Positions 1 through 9,148 are shown, numbered from the stretch's first letter. The stretch is DNA of 64,000 bases from Luteimonas colneyensis (GCF_014836665.1 NZ_JACSQJ010000001.1:560387-624386); one strand, 5' to 3'. Numbers and translations are program-made. The notes: generated from the sequence alone by a model not told the origin.

Positions 1-30
1 CCACGAGCCGCTGTCCGGCAGCCGCCGCCC

Positions 31-1296
31 TCAAGGCTCCGGATACAGCGCGATGGCATACCGCCCCTTCTCTCCCGACCGCAGGCCCTGGAACACCAGG
101 CGGCCCCCGGCCTCATCCCAGCCGAAGGCTGCATCGTCGTACGGGCTGCGCAAGGGCGTCTCCGCCAGCGCCTGTGCGACGCCCGCAGGTGGCGTGCCGG
201 TCGCGTGCAGGGTCGCGGCCAGCAGCGTGACGCGACGCCGGCCCTCGAGGTCCGCCGCGCGCGCGACGTAGTCCACATAGGCCGGCGGCGGGATGGCGGC
301 AAGCACGGCACCCACGGGGTTGTACGGGCGCAGCCAGGACTTCATCCCTCCCCGCTCCGCCGTCGCCACCGCGTCGAGCGCATCGCGCAGCTCGGGATAC
401 GGGCGCTCCGACACCCGCCCCATCTCCGCCAGGTTCGCCGCGAACAGGTTGCGCGTGGCCTGCTCCTGGAAGAACACGCGCTGCAGGGGGCTCGACAGGA
501 CTCCCGCGTCCTCGCCCTCTCCAGGGGCCACCAGTGCGGAGCGGATCGTCGACGCCATGAAATTCCATTCCCCGCCCAGCACCCGCGTCAGCGAACGCTC
601 GGACAGCGTGATCGGCTCAAGCCACGAGGGCGGCACGGCGCCGTCCACGGCATCGGCGGGGAGCGAACGCAGCGCCATGGCGCCCCATTCGAAGTTCCGC
701 TCCACCGCATCCGTGGCCACCATCTTCGAGATCAGCAGGTCCGACGACGCCACCACCCGTCGCCAGAACCGGAGGTCGCGATCGAGCATGTCGCGCACCG
801 CTCCGGCATCGCCTGCCCGCGCGCGCGCCCAGGCGTCCAGCAGATGAAGCTTCTGCGCGTCCCTCGCGGGCCCGAAGGCGGGGAACGTCGCGTCCAGATC
901 GGCAGGAACGGGTTCCCGCCAGCCCTGACTGGCGTGCAGCATCCCGCGATAGCGGTCCAGCAGCCACTGCTCCGAAGACAGCCAGCCGGACAGCACGTCG
1001 GGATGTTTCTCCAGCGCGTCCGCGCACGCCGTGACCTGCTGGCACGCCGCGGAAAGCGCGTCGACGTCCGCGCTTCGCGCATCCCTGTATGCCGGGTCAC
1101 CCGGACCCGCCAGCTGCATGAGATGGACATACGCGTTCTCCGCATCGGCCAGCGCAGGGCGATCACGCAGCATGGCGTCGAACCGCTCCGCGTCGGCCGA
1201 AGGCAGCTGGTCACGCCAGTTGATGGCGACCAGGAGCAGCAGCCCGATGGCCGGCAGCGCGACCAGCGCGGCCAAGACCTTTGCGATCACGCGCAT
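31..1296 (-). CDS. Hypothetical membrane-anchored protein, 421 aa
   Basis: No family is recognised. The N-terminus has a basic start followed by about 22 hydrophobic residues (VLAALVALPAIGLLLLVAI), so it is probably a signal anchor with the rest in the periplasm. The remainder is mostly helical and rich in Ala, Arg and Leu, with no catalytic motif that I can identify. The ATG at 1296 is preferred because GGAG lies 10 bases upstream; a TTG four codons earlier is also open. The gene stands alone and is divergent from the remnants at 1.5-1.9 kb. The gene is certain; the function is unknown. Confidence 0.75.
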   Translation of the reverse strand: MRVIAKVLAALVALPAIGLLLLVAINWRDQLPSADAERFDAMLRDRPALADAENAYVHLMQLAGPGDPAYRDARSADVDALSAACQQVTACADALEKHPDVLSGWLSSEQWLLDRYRGMLHASQGWREPVPADLDATFPAFGPARDAQKLHLLDAWARARAGDAGAVRDMLDRDLRFWRRVVASSDLLISKMVATDAVERNFEWGAMALRSLPADAVDGAVPPSWLEPITLSERSLTRVLGGEWNFMASTIRSALVAPGEGEDAGVLSSPLQRVFFQEQATRNLFAANLAEMGRVSERPYPELRDALDAVATAERGGMKSWLRPYNPVGAVLAAIPPPAYVDYVARAADLEGRRRVTLLAATLHATGTPPAGVAQALAETPLRSPYDDAAFGWDEAGGRLVFQGLRSGEKGRYAIALYPEP

Positions 1297-1501
1297 CACG
1301 TTCTCCAATCCATTGCGTCGCTCCCTGAAGACACCTTACCGGCCCGCCAGCCCGGGCGTGCCAGGCACAGGACGCAGGCGAAGCACTACTCGTGACCGGT
1401 GAACAGGTATTTGACGCGTTTCCAACACCGTCCGGCGCAGTCTCGCAGCCCCGCGGCCGGCGCCCGTCGCGTCCCGCACCGAAGCGACAGCGGAGGCGTC
1501 C

Positions 1502-1770
1502 ATGCTGAAGGACAGGAATTCGAGCGCCATCGTCGCGGTCAGCGACCACGAGCGCGCGCGGGAGTTCTACACCGGCACCCTCGGCCTCGAGCCCAGCGAC
1601 CAGGCCATGGACGACGTATTGGACTACCGCACCGGCGACACCAGGCTGGTGGTCTACCGGTCCAGGAACCGAAGAACGGGTTCGACATGACCCTGCATAA
1701 CGAAGATGCGGCCGAGGCGCGGGGCTGGTTCGACGCGCTATCCGAGGGCAGCCGCGAGGTGATGGGCCGG
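1502..1770 (+). pseudogene. Remnant of VOC (glyoxalase/PhnB-like) gene
   Basis: The first part reads like the start of a VOC-fold protein (SAIVAVSDHERAREFYTGTLGLEP, split here as SAIVAVSDHERAR then EFYTGTLGLEP) and stops after 62 codons at 1690. In the next frame, from about 1684, the reading GFDMTLHNEDAAEARGWFDALSEG resembles the middle of PhnB-type VOC proteins (TLHNEDAAEARGWFDALSEG). The two parts are in different frames and then run into a threonine-aldolase 3' end, so this is a decayed mosaic and not a working gene. Family assignment rests on motif resemblance only. Confidence 0.5.
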
Positions 1771-1899
1771 TTCTCGTTCGAGAAGCTCCCGCAGGGCACC
1801 AGCCGTTCCTTCATGACGGTGACCGGGGTGAACACTGGCCTGCTCCGCGAAGGTCTCGCAGGGGAGTTCATCAGTGCGGCTGGTGGTCGAGCAGATTGA
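1768..1899 (+). pseudogene. Threonine-aldolase-like gene, 3'-end remnant
   Basis: The reading FSFEKLPQGTSRSFMTVTGV is nearly the same as FSFEKLPHGTSRFFMTVTGV in the intact gene at 12026-13189. It then jumps, through an internal deletion, to a C-terminal end like that of the intact protein (GEFISAAGG against GKFIAATGA) and to a matching stop context. The copy lacks the pyridoxal-phosphate lysine region and cannot be functional. A second remnant of the same gene lies at 4684-4823, on the far side of the hydrolase gene. Confidence 0.7.
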
Positions 1900-1951
1900 T
1901 CCGGTCGAGTACCGTCACCGCCTCAGCGCCAAACCGGGATCGCCCAAAAGG

Positions 1952-4582
1952 TCAAGGCCTGGGCGGGCGGGTGGCCGCGATCCAGCGCCGGCGCAGGACC
2001 AGGACGCCCCCGCCGGCTACGCCGGCAGCGAGCAAAACGATGGCTATGAGGACGACGGGGAGACCGTCGCCGCTATCGTCGGTGGTGGCGTTCGGGGTGG
2101 TCGCGTCTGCTGAGGGTTGGTCGGGTTCGATCGGCTCGGGCGACGTGACCAGCGCGATGGGGTCGGGAAATCGGCGATCCTGAACAGGAAAGGTCTTCCC
2201 GTCGACGACGGGGGCGCGCACGACGCGCTGCCAGCCCTCGCCCCGTGCTGTGACCACGACGGTGGCACCGTCGGCCGACGTGGGCACGACCACGGTGTGG
2301 CGGCCAGCGCCGCCGACGGTTGCGGGCAGCACAGTGCTGCGACCATGTGCGTCGACGATGACGGCCTCGACGGTGGCGGTCGAGCCTGCGGCCACGCCGG
2401 TGACCGTGGTGACGAGCCCGTCACCTGAGGCTTCAACGGCGAGCGTGGGAGCGGCGGTCGCGTAGCCTGCGACCGCGTAGGCAACCGAGGCGCGCTCGCT
2501 CGCATTAGAGGTGAGCCGCAAGGTCCAGTTGCCCACCACGGGACTCTCGACCGCGTCGGTGGAGGCGAAAGTGCGCTTGTCGTCGGTGGTGGTCGTGACG
2601 GCGGCGGCGACCAGTGCGGGCGGAACGAGCTCGGCAGTGATGCCGGGGATGGCAGCAACGGTGGCACCGATGCGGTCGAGCGCGTCGACGGTGATCGGGA
2701 TCTCGACGCTGCCGAGGCTGTCGATCTCGGCGATGCCGCTCGCGACCACGATCGGGGCGAACGCTCCGGCGGAGGCATTGGCCTGGATGACCGATGCGTC
2801 ACTGAGGGCGGCGACACGGCCGGTGTCACCGGCAGCAGAGCGCGTAAGGCGCGGCAGGACGTAATCCTCCGCATCGGTGACCGAGCGGGTCATCGAGACG
2901 TGGTCGGTGCCGGTGCGCCGGCGGTCTGTAACGTAAGGCAGGGCGAACGCGCTTTCGACCTGCACGACCATGTCGCCCTCGCCCGCGACGTGGCATGTGG
3001 TTGGCCACGCGTCACCGGCGAGGATCGCGAGCTGGACGCCATAGGTGGCGGAGACCACGGCGTTGAACTGGGCGATGACCGCGGGATCGAGGTCGAACGC
3101 GGAGGAGTGCGGGATGATCGAGGCGCACGGCGACCCGAGGTTGGGGGTGCCGAGCATCAACAGGCGGGTGGCGACCGGCGTGCCGTTGGTATGCGCCATC
3201 AGCATGGCCACGTAATACCGGGAGATGAGTCCACCCATCGAGTGCGCGACGAGGTCAACGCGCTGGGCATCGAGCTCGTCGCGCAGATCCTCGACATAGG
3301 TGCCGAGCTGCCCGGCGTTGGCCACCAGGCCGCTGCCCCGGTCCAGGGGGTTGGCAATCGAACCCGTCTGCATCGTGCCTTCGAAGCGCCCGTCGCCCAC
3401 GGCATGGACTTCCCAGTCCGGGTCGCGTGTCTGCAGCAGTTTCGCATAGCCGTCCCACCCGGCGGCGTTGCTGTTCCATCCGTGCACGAGCACGACCGGA
3501 CGCGGGTTGACCGCCAGCATCGCCTGGTCGCGGGATGCCATGCCGTACATCTTGACCTCGAGGCGCAGGTCCAGGTCGTCGGCTCGCTCTCCGTCGTCCC
3601 AGGTGAGCCCCTCGGTCGCCAGCTCCCACTGGTACTCGTTCTCGCCCGCTTCGGCCGCGACGTGGACCGGTCCCGCGATTAGCATGTCGCGGCTCGCGTC
3701 GCGGATCGTGACCTCGGCGGTCGCGGCGGTCGAAGGGTTGCCGACCAGCGCGGTCAGGCGCACGACATTGCCCTCGAACGTGCCCGACGGCGGCACTTCC
3801 ACCCAGTCCTCCAGCGACGGCACATCCAGGTGCTCCACCACCAGTTCCGCCGACGGCGTCAACGGCCGCTCGCCTAGCGCCACCTCGACGCTGAGCGACG
3901 TGCCACTCGGCCCATTGAGCTCGTCGTCACCAACGACAAGCGTGGTGGTGCCGAGGGGAATAGTGCCCGACGCGCCAGCTTGGCCCGTCCAGTTGGCGTT
4001 GAGCTCACCGTGCACTACGAAACTGCCGAAGCCCTCGCCGCTGATCGACTCCTGGGGCGCCTTGTTCGAATAGTGCGACTTGAACTGAACGCCATCGAAG
4101 AGGGGCTGGTAGCTGACGAAGAACCGGCAGGTGCCACTATCGTCTTTGACGACGAGCCGGAGCGTCGATTCGGACGACAGCTCCCCGCCCTTGGCCCCGC
4201 CCTCGCCGATGACGTCGGTCTTCTTGTAGACCTCGCTCCAACTATGCGAAAGCGAACCGCTGGCCTTCACCTTCGATCCAGGGTACGCAACGTTATAAAC
4301 GCCGTCGCCGTACTGCTGGTACAGAGTGCCCTCGACCTGGACCGACTGGTTCCAGTCAAACTTGCGGTGGGAGTGGTCCGGATCTTCCTCCCGGTACCCA
4401 CTCAGCTCGAACGAGATCACGATGTCGACCGACTCGGGCAAGGGACCGCATGCGTGGGCGTCGGCGGCGGCCACCGCGGGCCCGCCACCCGTAGCAATCG
4501 CCGCGGTGAGCATCATGGCCACCACCATTGCCATGACGCGCTCACACCCGCTGCGTCGCTGTCCGACTCCGTCCCCTCGCAC
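1952..4582 (-). CDS. Secreted alpha/beta hydrolase (lipase-like), C-terminal membrane anchor, 876 aa
   Basis: A signal peptide is visible (MAMVVAMMLTAAIATGGG, ending near AVAAADAHA). About 300 residues of beta-rich sequence follow, then a lipase/PGAP1-like hydrolase core: VVLVHGWNSNAAGWDG for the oxyanion loop and LVAHSMGGLISRYY with the nucleophile serine near residue 447. The catalytic His is probably in GTDHVSM near 561. A further 250-residue beta-rich part ends in an acidic, Thr-rich linker, one hydrophobic segment and a short basic tail (VLRRRW), an arrangement more usual in actinobacterial surface proteins. The start is GTG at 4582; ATG at 4534 is an alternative that directly precedes the hydrophobic core. 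The substrate is unknown. The gene sits between two remnants of one threonine-aldolase-like gene, which suggests acquisition by recombination. Confidence 0.8.
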   Translation of the reverse strand: MRGDGVGQRRSGCERVMAMVVAMMLTAAIATGGGPAVAAADAHACGPLPESVDIVISFELSGYREEDPDHSHRKFDWNQSVQVEGTLYQQYGDGVYNVAYPGSKVKASGSLSHSWSEVYKKTDVIGEGGAKGGELSSESTLRLVVKDDSGTCRFFVSYQPLFDGVQFKSHYSNKAPQESISGEGFGSFVVHGELNANWTGQAGASGTIPLGTTTLVVGDDELNGPSGTSLSVEVALGERPLTPSAELVVEHLDVPSLEDWVEVPPSGTFEGNVVRLTALVGNPSTAATAEVTIRDASRDMLIAGPVHVAAEAGENEYQWELATEGLTWDDGERADDLDLRLEVKMYGMASRDQAMLAVNPRPVVLVHGWNSNAAGWDGYAKLLQTRDPDWEVHAVGDGRFEGTMQTGSIANPLDRGSGLVANAGQLGTYVEDLRDELDAQRVDLVAHSMGGLISRYYVAMLMAHTNGTPVATRLLMLGTPNLGSPCASIIPHSSAFDLDPAVIAQFNAVVSATYGVQLAILAGDAWPTTCHVAGEGDMVVQVESAFALPYVTDRRRTGTDHVSMTRSVTDAEDYVLPRLTRSAAGDTGRVAALSDASVIQANASAGAFAPIVVASGIAEIDSLGSVEIPITVDALDRIGATVAAIPGITAELVPPALVAAAVTTTTDDKRTFASTDAVESPVVGNWTLRLTSNASERASVAYAVAGYATAAPTLAVEASGDGLVTTVTGVAAGSTATVEAVIVDAHGRSTVLPATVGGAGRHTVVVPTSADGATVVVTARGEGWQRVVRAPVVDGKTFPVQDRRFPDPIALVTSPEPIEPDQPSADATTPNATTDDSGDGLPVVLIAIVLLAAGVAGGGVLVLRRRWIAATRPPRP

Positions 4583-4683
4583 GTGCGCGATCCCCGAAAC
4601 CGGCTAGTGTGCCGAGCCTATCGCCCCCCGCCCCGCCTGGCAACTCGGTTCGCCAGCACAGTCCGTAAGCTTCCCCGTCAAGC

Positions 4684-4823
4684 ATGCGGATGTTCAACCT
4701 GCCGCTCCATTCGGGTAAGAGCCTCCACGAATACAGCGCGCTGTTCGATACCGTGTACGTCTCGCTTTGGAAGCGCTTCAACGCCGCCTCCGGGCAATCT
4801 TGTCGGGGTCGAGCAGGTTGATC
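4684..4823 (+). pseudogene. Threonine-aldolase-like gene, internal remnant joined to its 3' end
   Basis: The reading RMFNLPLHSGKSLHEYSALF followed by DTVYVSLWKRFNAASG matches the pyridoxal-phosphate lysine region of the intact gene at 12659-12770. At about 4796 the sequence jumps to GGTCGAGCAGGTTGATCCGG, which closely resembles the 3' end of the other remnant (around 1884-1903). So most of the gene is deleted and only the centre plus the stop region remain. The two remnants and the intact copy all lie on the + strand. Confidence 0.7.
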
Positions 4824-5282
4824 CGGGCGAGGACGCCGCCCCGTTCGGCAGCCTCTCGCTGACGCTCAACGTACCGCTTGAACCGCGCCACAATCGCGCC
4901 ACAATCGCGCCATCCAATACTTGTCGCGCCGAAATAATATGAAGATCGTGGCGCAACTGAAGCACCATGTCTCCCTTTGTCGAATCCCGCGGCCTTAGCG
5001 TTCAATAACAGCCCCGGCTATTCAACCTTGTGGCTCCCGCCGGACGCAGGACCTCGACCTGGCCCTCGCGATACACCGCCACCCCCTGATGCAGAGCGCG
5101 TCTGGAGCTGTGCGTCCCGACCTGCTTGGGGGGCATCCAAGCCAGGATCGGCAGCGGGCGGATCAAGGACGCCACCTTCCTTGCCGCACCGCCGTCGCAA
5201 ACCGCAGCCTGCATCACTGGAGAAGTCCAAATCCCCTTGTAGTATCCAGACTAAGGACGTGATTCACAGACATGGAGTTCCT
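4824..5282. other. Gene-poor stretch between remnant and IS element
   Basis: I see no convincing gene here. Short open frames exist on both strands, the most protein-like being minus-strand 4778-5005 with a basic helical reading (RYVERQREAAERGGVLARIN), but it overlaps the threonine-aldolase remnant and has no family match I recognise. It may be the decayed left flank into which the insertion sequence inserted. Confidence 0.35.
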
Positions 5283-5344
5283 CGACGTCCCCCCGGTTTT
5301 GAGTAGCACGGCGAACTGGAGTCCAATTCCCCAAAGCGAGGAGA

Positions 5345-5614
5345 TTGGACGTGAAGAAGCGCTTTTCCGAAGATCAGATCATCGGCTTCCTGCGCGAGGC
5401 CGAGGCCGGACTGCCGGTCAAGGAGCTGTGCCGCAAGCACGGCTTCAGCGAGGCGTCGTACTACCTGTGGCGGAGCAAGCTCGGCGGCATGACCGTGCCC
5501 GATGCCAAGCGCCTGAAGGAGCTTGAGACCGAGAACGGCCGGCTGAAGAAGCTGCTGGCCGAGCAGGTTCTCGAGAACGAGGTCATCAAGGACGTCCTTC
5601 GAAAAAAGTGGTGA
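5345..5614 (+). CDS. IS3-family transposase OrfA
   Basis: This 89-residue helix-turn-helix protein reads [20 protein letters not shown] with the recognition region [21 protein letters not shown] leucine-zipper-like helix follows ([20 protein letters not shown]), as in Transposase_8/IS3 OrfA. Its role is recognition of the IS ends and, by -1 frameshifting, supply of the N-terminus of the OrfAB transposase. The start is TTG at 5345 or GTG at 5351. The slippery sequence AAAAAAG at 5602-5608 precedes the TGA stop at 5612-5614. Confidence 0.92.
   Translation: MDVKKRFSEDQIIGFLREAEAGLPVKELCRKHGFSEASYYLWRSKLGGMTVPDAKRLKELETENGRLKKLLAEQVLENEVIKDVLRKKW
5602..5608 (+). promoter_or_regulatory. A6G slippery heptamer for -1 programmed frameshift
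   Basis: The heptamer A AAA AAG lies in the correct phase of orfA, six bases before its stop overlap, and the -1 frame leads directly into orfB. This is the standard IS3-family signal for producing the OrfAB fusion. Confidence 0.85.
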
Positions 5615-6438
5615 GCGCACCGGCTCGACGCGAGCAGGTGCGCTACATGGTGACCAAGGGGCTGAGCGAGCGGCGGGCGTTGGCGGTGCTGTGCATGAGC
5701 GCCAGCGCGTACCGCTACCAACCTGCGCCTGATCGGAACGTCGAGCTTCGGGAGCGCACCCTGGCGCTGGCGCAGCGATACAAGCGCTACGGCGTCGGGA
5801 TGATCTACCTCAAGCTCAGGCAAGCAGGAGTGCTCGTGAACTACAAGCGTGTGGAGCGGCTGTACCAGCAAGCGAAGCTGCAGGTGCGGCGCCGGAAGCG
5901 GAAGAAGGTGCCAGTGGGCGAACGGCAACCGCTGTTGCGGCCAGACCGCGCCAACCAGGTCTGGTCGATGGACTTCGTGTTCGATCGGACGGCAGACGGA
6001 CGGGTGCTCAAGGCCTTGACCATCGTGGACGACGCCACGCACGAGTCGGTGGCCATCGAGGTGGAGCGCGCGATCTCCGGTCACGGCGTGGTGCGCATCC
6101 TGGAACGTCTCGCGGTCCAGCGCGGCCTGCCTGAGGTGATCCGCACCGACAACGGCAAGGAGTTCTGCGGCAAGGCCATGCTCGAGTGGGCTCACAACCG
6201 TGGCGTCGCCCTGCGCCTGATCGAGCCGGGCAAGCCGAACCAGAACGCCTACGTCGAGAGCTTCAACGGCCGCCTGCGCGACGAATGCCTCAACGAGCAC
6301 TGGTTCACCAGCCTGCTGCACGCCCGCACGGTCATCGAAACCTGGCGCCGCGAATACAACGAAGAACGGCCAAAGAACGCGCTCGGCGGGCTGACCCAGG
6401 AGCCTATGCCAAAACCCTGGCGGGCTCGGATACCCTAA
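5608..6438 (+). CDS. IS3-family transposase OrfB (DDE integrase core)
   Basis: This 276-residue integrase begins with an HTH_21-like segment, followed by the rve catalytic domain. The DDE triad is visible: D in [10 protein letters not shown] in [10 protein letters not shown], and E in [16 protein letters not shown]. It catalyses strand cleavage and transfer, probably as the fused OrfAB made by -1 slippage at 5602-5608: frame A reads CGA AAA AAG and the shifted frame continues with GTG at 5608. It overlaps orfA by 7 bases. The frame is intact, so the element may be active. Confidence 0.93.
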   Translation: MVSAPARREQVRYMVTKGLSERRALAVLCMSASAYRYQPAPDRNVELRERTLALAQRYKRYGVGMIYLKLRQAGVLVNYKRVERLYQQAKLQVRRRKRKKVPVGERQPLLRPDRANQVWSMDFVFDRTADGRVLKALTIVDDATHESVAIEVERAISGHGVVRILERLAVQRGLPEVIRTDNGKEFCGKAMLEWAHNRGVALRLIEPGKPNQNAYVESFNGRLRDECLNEHWFTSLLHARTVIETWRREYNEERPKNALGGLTQEPMPKPWRARIP

Positions 6439-6483
6439 CCCCGGACTCTAAAGCCGACCGCTACTGAAGGCGGGGGGACGTCG

Positions 6484-6789
6484 GTCTCGCAAGGACTGAT
6501 CGACAGTTGGTGGGCACAGGGCATGCAAGCCGGCCACAAGAACACCTACGACTCCATCGCCTCATTCTCGGCCACGGATTTCCGCGAGGACCTGAAGAGA
6601 TTCGATGTGCCGACGCTGGTGATCCACGGCGGCGACGACCAGATCGTGCCGCTCGACATCTCCGGAAAGGCGTCTGCCGCACAGATCAGAGAGGCGAAGC
6701 TTATTGTGTATCCCGGCGCACCGCATGGCCTGACCGACACACACAAGGAGCGCTTCAACCAGGATCTTCTGGACTTCATCGAGAGCTGA
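6484..6789 (+). pseudogene. Alpha/beta hydrolase (chloroperoxidase-like), 5'-truncated by IS3 element
   Basis: The frame is open from the IS boundary and reads like the last hundred residues of non-haem chloroperoxidase or esterase hydrolases: a lid-like segment, then [17 protein letters not shown] with the acid residue and [17 protein letters not shown] with the catalytic His. The nucleophile Ser half is missing. An internal ATG at 6523 could start a fragment, but it would have no catalytic serine. The gene ends in a good terminator hairpin. No 5' half was found left of the IS element. Confidence 0.8.
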
Positions 6790-6806
6790 GCGAACCGCTG
6801 AATTGG

Positions 6807-6840
6807 GCCGACCATGGCTTGCCCCTATGGTCGGCTTTTC
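6807..6840 (+). terminator. Rho-independent terminator after truncated hydrolase
   Basis: GCCGACCAT at 6807-6815 pairs perfectly with ATGGTCGGC at 6827-6835 and is followed by TTTTC. The hairpin lies 17 bases after the hydrolase stop. Confidence 0.8.
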
Positions 6841-7017
6841 TCGCTTCGTTGGTATTGATACAGCCTCATGTTGCACACAACGCGACCCCGCTGTTGAAGC
6901 AAGTTCTACGTCAGCAAGCTACTAACAACACACGTTCATAAGGCAACGAACCGTCTATAACGTCTGGCCGATGAGCCCTCGATGTTCTTCAATGGGCACG
7001 TTGCAAGGGCTGATCCC

Positions 7018-7647
7018 TCAAAGGTCATCGCCCTTCTTACAAACCACATTGATGAACGGGAAACTGCCCCCGCCGGGCATCAGCTCATCAATCGCGGAGA
7101 ACTCGATCAACCCATATGGAGCGAACTCCCGCTCGACCGACGCTGCATCGTAGAAAAACATCTGCAGGCCTGGTCCTCTCTCGTACCAATCGTCGCCCAG
7201 CCTTGCTCCTTGCCCATACATCGGCGCTTTCTTCGAGATGACTGTGAAGATCATGTACCCACCTGGTGCCAGCTGTCGGTAACAGTCCCGGGCAAGCTTT
7301 GTGCGCCCGTCCGTACCCAGGAGATAGATCAGTCCGTAGCAGAAGACGCCGTCGTACTGCCTGCTGTCGTATGGCATGTCTGCCACCGGGCCGTGGTGGA
7401 TAGGGATCTGGAGGCCAAGTCGTGATCGGGCAAGCGCGATTGCAGTGGCCGATATCTCGATCCCAGTGACTGACATGCGCTGGTCCAGGAACGCCTTGGC
7501 GTTCCTGCCGTACCCAACGCCGGGTATCAGGACATCCTTGACGCCCATTCGAGCGAAGTAGTCGCTGGCGAAGATTGCAGAGGCCGTCGGCTCGGACCCC
7601 CACATCAGCTGCTTCTCAACGAAGGTAGTTTCCCAGAGCTCAGCCAT
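7018..7647 (-). CDS. SAM-dependent class I methyltransferase
   Basis: The protein is about 210 residues with the Rossmann methyltransferase motif I ([15 protein letters not shown]), an acidic end of beta 2 (VTGIEIS), motif II-like [11 protein letters not shown] and [11 protein letters not shown]. The substrate cannot be told from the sequence; the family includes small-molecule methylases. ATG at 7647 is chosen, though a GTG at 7656 is in frame. It follows the Rrf2-type regulator on the same strand, 26 to 35 bases after that gene's stop, so the two are probably cotranscribed. Confidence 0.85.
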   Translation of the reverse strand: MAELWETTFVEKQLMWGSEPTASAIFASDYFARMGVKDVLIPGVGYGRNAKAFLDQRMSVTGIEISATAIALARSRLGLQIPIHHGPVADMPYDSRQYDGVFCYGLIYLLGTDGRTKLARDCYRQLAPGGYMIFTVISKKAPMYGQGARLGDDWYERGPGLQMFFYDAASVEREFAPYGLIEFSAIDELMPGGGSFPFINVVCKKGDDL

Positions 7648-7682
7648 GTGGGTCACGACTCTTGCCTGGGTAGAGAATGGGC

Positions 7683-8144
7683 TTACGCATGATTCGTCTC
7701 AAGATCATGGGATCCGCCCCGGGCGGCGAGGCGCTTGCAAACGTCGGCGTTGAGCGCCGCGAGCGTCACCTCGCCGAAGCGCGAAAGCAACAGCGCCTCC
7801 GCATCCCGGAATGCCCTGTCAAGAGCGACATTCACGGCCTGCTCGACAAGGCAGCCGGTCTCATCCGTGCGGTTGCCAATGGCCAATAGCGAAGGGCAGC
7901 CGAGTGAAGTGTAGACATCGCGCAGCGTCACCTCCGACAGGTCGCAGGTCAGCGTCCACCCGCCGCCATGCCCCTTTTCCGACCGGACGTATCCGGAATT
8001 CCGCAGGCCAGCCATGACCTGGCGGATCACCACCGGATTGGTGCTCATCGCTTTCGCCAGGACTCCGGAAGTCACCGGGCCACTCTGCTGCGCCATGTGC
8101 AGCAAAAGGTGAAGCACTCCAGACAATCGGCTATCCCGCCTCAT
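7683..8144 (-). CDS. Rrf2-family transcriptional regulator (YwnA-like)
   Basis: The protein is about 153 residues. An N-terminal winged helix ([17 protein letters not shown], then [20 protein letters not shown]) is followed by the Rrf2 wing signature [12 protein letters not shown]. It lacks the tight three-cysteine cluster of IscR, although Cys occurs in LGCPSLL and ETGCLV, so it is more likely a YwnA-like redox or electrophile sensor. The ATG at 8144 begins MRRDSRLSG; the open frame continues upstream but without family similarity. It probably regulates itself and the downstream methyltransferase, and perhaps the adjacent dehydrogenases. Confidence 0.85.
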   Translation of the reverse strand: MRRDSRLSGVLHLLLHMAQQSGPVTSGVLAKAMSTNPVVIRQVMAGLRNSGYVRSEKGHGGGWTLTCDLSEVTLRDVYTSLGCPSLLAIGNRTDETGCLVEQAVNVALDRAFRDAEALLLSRFGEVTLAALNADVCKRLAARGGSHDLETNHA

Positions 8145-8273
8145 GTAAGTTATCGTATTACTTGAGCGCGCGGAGGTCAACGGCGTGGAGCACCGACGTC
8201 GCATGCGCCCCATGCTGAGCTGCGTGCTGCCGAACCGCACGAGGCAGAACGGCAGCACGCAGCTTGCATTTGC

Positions 8274-9122
8274 TCAGACAGGAAAGTCCGTTGCCTCGGA
8301 TGAGACCTTCCAGATCTCCATCTCCTCACCTATCGCTTGCATCTTCTGTACCGCCAGTTCGTTGGCGATATGGCCGGCAAACAGATGAAGCGGCGGCTTG
8401 GCGTCATCAGCGGCCTGGATAATCAACAAAGCCAGCCTCGCGGGATCGCCGGACTGATTGCCGGCGTAGGTTCCCAGGTGCAGCTCCAGCGAGACCTGCG
8501 CCTCCTTGTAGTCGCCGATCTGACGTTCGGCCACGACCAGCGATCCGGGTGACAGGAAGTCAGTGCGCACGGGTCCGGGATACAGCACGGTCGCCTTGAT
8601 GCCCAGTTCTCCGACCTCGGCCGCCAGGGACTCGGTCAAGCCAGCCAGAGCGAACTTGCTGGACACATAGCTGCCCCAGCCCGCATAGCCGCCTTGAAAG
8701 CCGACGATGGACGCGACGTTGAAGATGTGGCCCGACCGCTGGCGCCGAAGATGCGGCAACGCATGGCGCAACACGTTCACTGGCGCAAAGAGATTCACCT
8801 CGAAGTTCTTGCGCAACTCGGTATCCGACAGGGCCTCGATCGTTCCCTGCTGCCCATAGCCCGCATTGTTGACGACGACGTCAAGCTGGCCAAATGTGGC
8901 GACTGTTCGTTCGATAGCGGATTGGACGCTGCGCTCGTCCGTCAGATCCACCTGCAGCGGCAGCAAGCGCTCCGAGGGCGGACCGAGCGCGGCTTCGAGT
9001 GACCGGAGCGACCTCGAGGTCGCGGCGACGCGGTCGCCACGTTCCAGTAGCTGGCGCGCCAACGCCTCGCCGATGCCTTTTGCTGCGCCTGTAATGAACC
9101 AGGTTTTCGGGATTGTATTCAT
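8274..9122 (-). CDS. Short-chain dehydrogenase/reductase (SDR), 282 aa
   Basis: This is a classical SDR NAD(P)-dependent oxidoreductase. The cofactor motif is TGAAKGIGEAL, the adenine-binding motif is VVVNNAG, and the catalytic set is S in ASIVG with Y and K in SYVSSKFAL. RS after the second strand (ATSRSLR) favours NADP. The C-terminal extension after PGPVRTDF is typical of the subfamily that includes oxidoreductases annotated as YbbO- or retinol-dehydrogenase-like. It is third in a three-gene SDR operon (26 bases after the previous gene), probably controlled by the divergent AraC regulator. The substrate is unknown. Confidence 0.88.
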   Translation of the reverse strand: MNTIPKTWFITGAAKGIGEALARQLLERGDRVAATSRSLRSLEAALGPPSERLLPLQVDLTDERSVQSAIERTVATFGQLDVVVNNAGYGQQGTIEALSDTELRKNFEVNLFAPVNVLRHALPHLRRQRSGHIFNVASIVGFQGGYAGWGSYVSSKFALAGLTESLAAEVGELGIKATVLYPGPVRTDFLSPGSLVVAERQIGDYKEAQVSLELHLGTYAGNQSGDPARLALLIIQAADDAKPPLHLFAGHIANELAVQKMQAIGEEMEIWKVSSEATDFPV

Positions 9123-9148
9123 GGTATGGCCTTTGTGGTTGTGTGCGG

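Larger units (their letters stand above)
5283..6483 (+). mobile_element. IS3-family insertion sequence, complete
   Basis: The ends are imperfect inverted repeats: the left end begins CGACGTCCCCCCGG at 5283 and the right end, read on the minus strand from 6483, begins CGACGTCCCCCCG, with looser similarity continuing inwards (GAGTAGC against CAGTAGC). The element encodes overlapping orfA and orfB with a slippery heptamer, the layout of IS3 elements, probably of the IS407-like subgroup. A target duplication could not be identified with confidence. Its right end abuts a hydrolase gene that has lost its 5' part, so a deletion probably accompanied or followed insertion. Confidence 0.85.

Noticed and set aside
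1399-1899. Single 166-residue + strand gene across the VOC and threonine-aldolase remnants
   Set aside because: The frame joins pieces of two unrelated families through an Arg/Pro-rich nonsense stretch; it is a chance fusion of remnants.
4778-5005. Minus-strand 75-residue frame with a basic helix
   Set aside because: It overlaps a threonine-aldolase remnant, has no clear start signal and no family resemblance.
6460-6500. Target-site duplication of the IS3 element
   Set aside because: The short sequences next to the two ends do not match convincingly once the inverted repeats are set, so none is reported.
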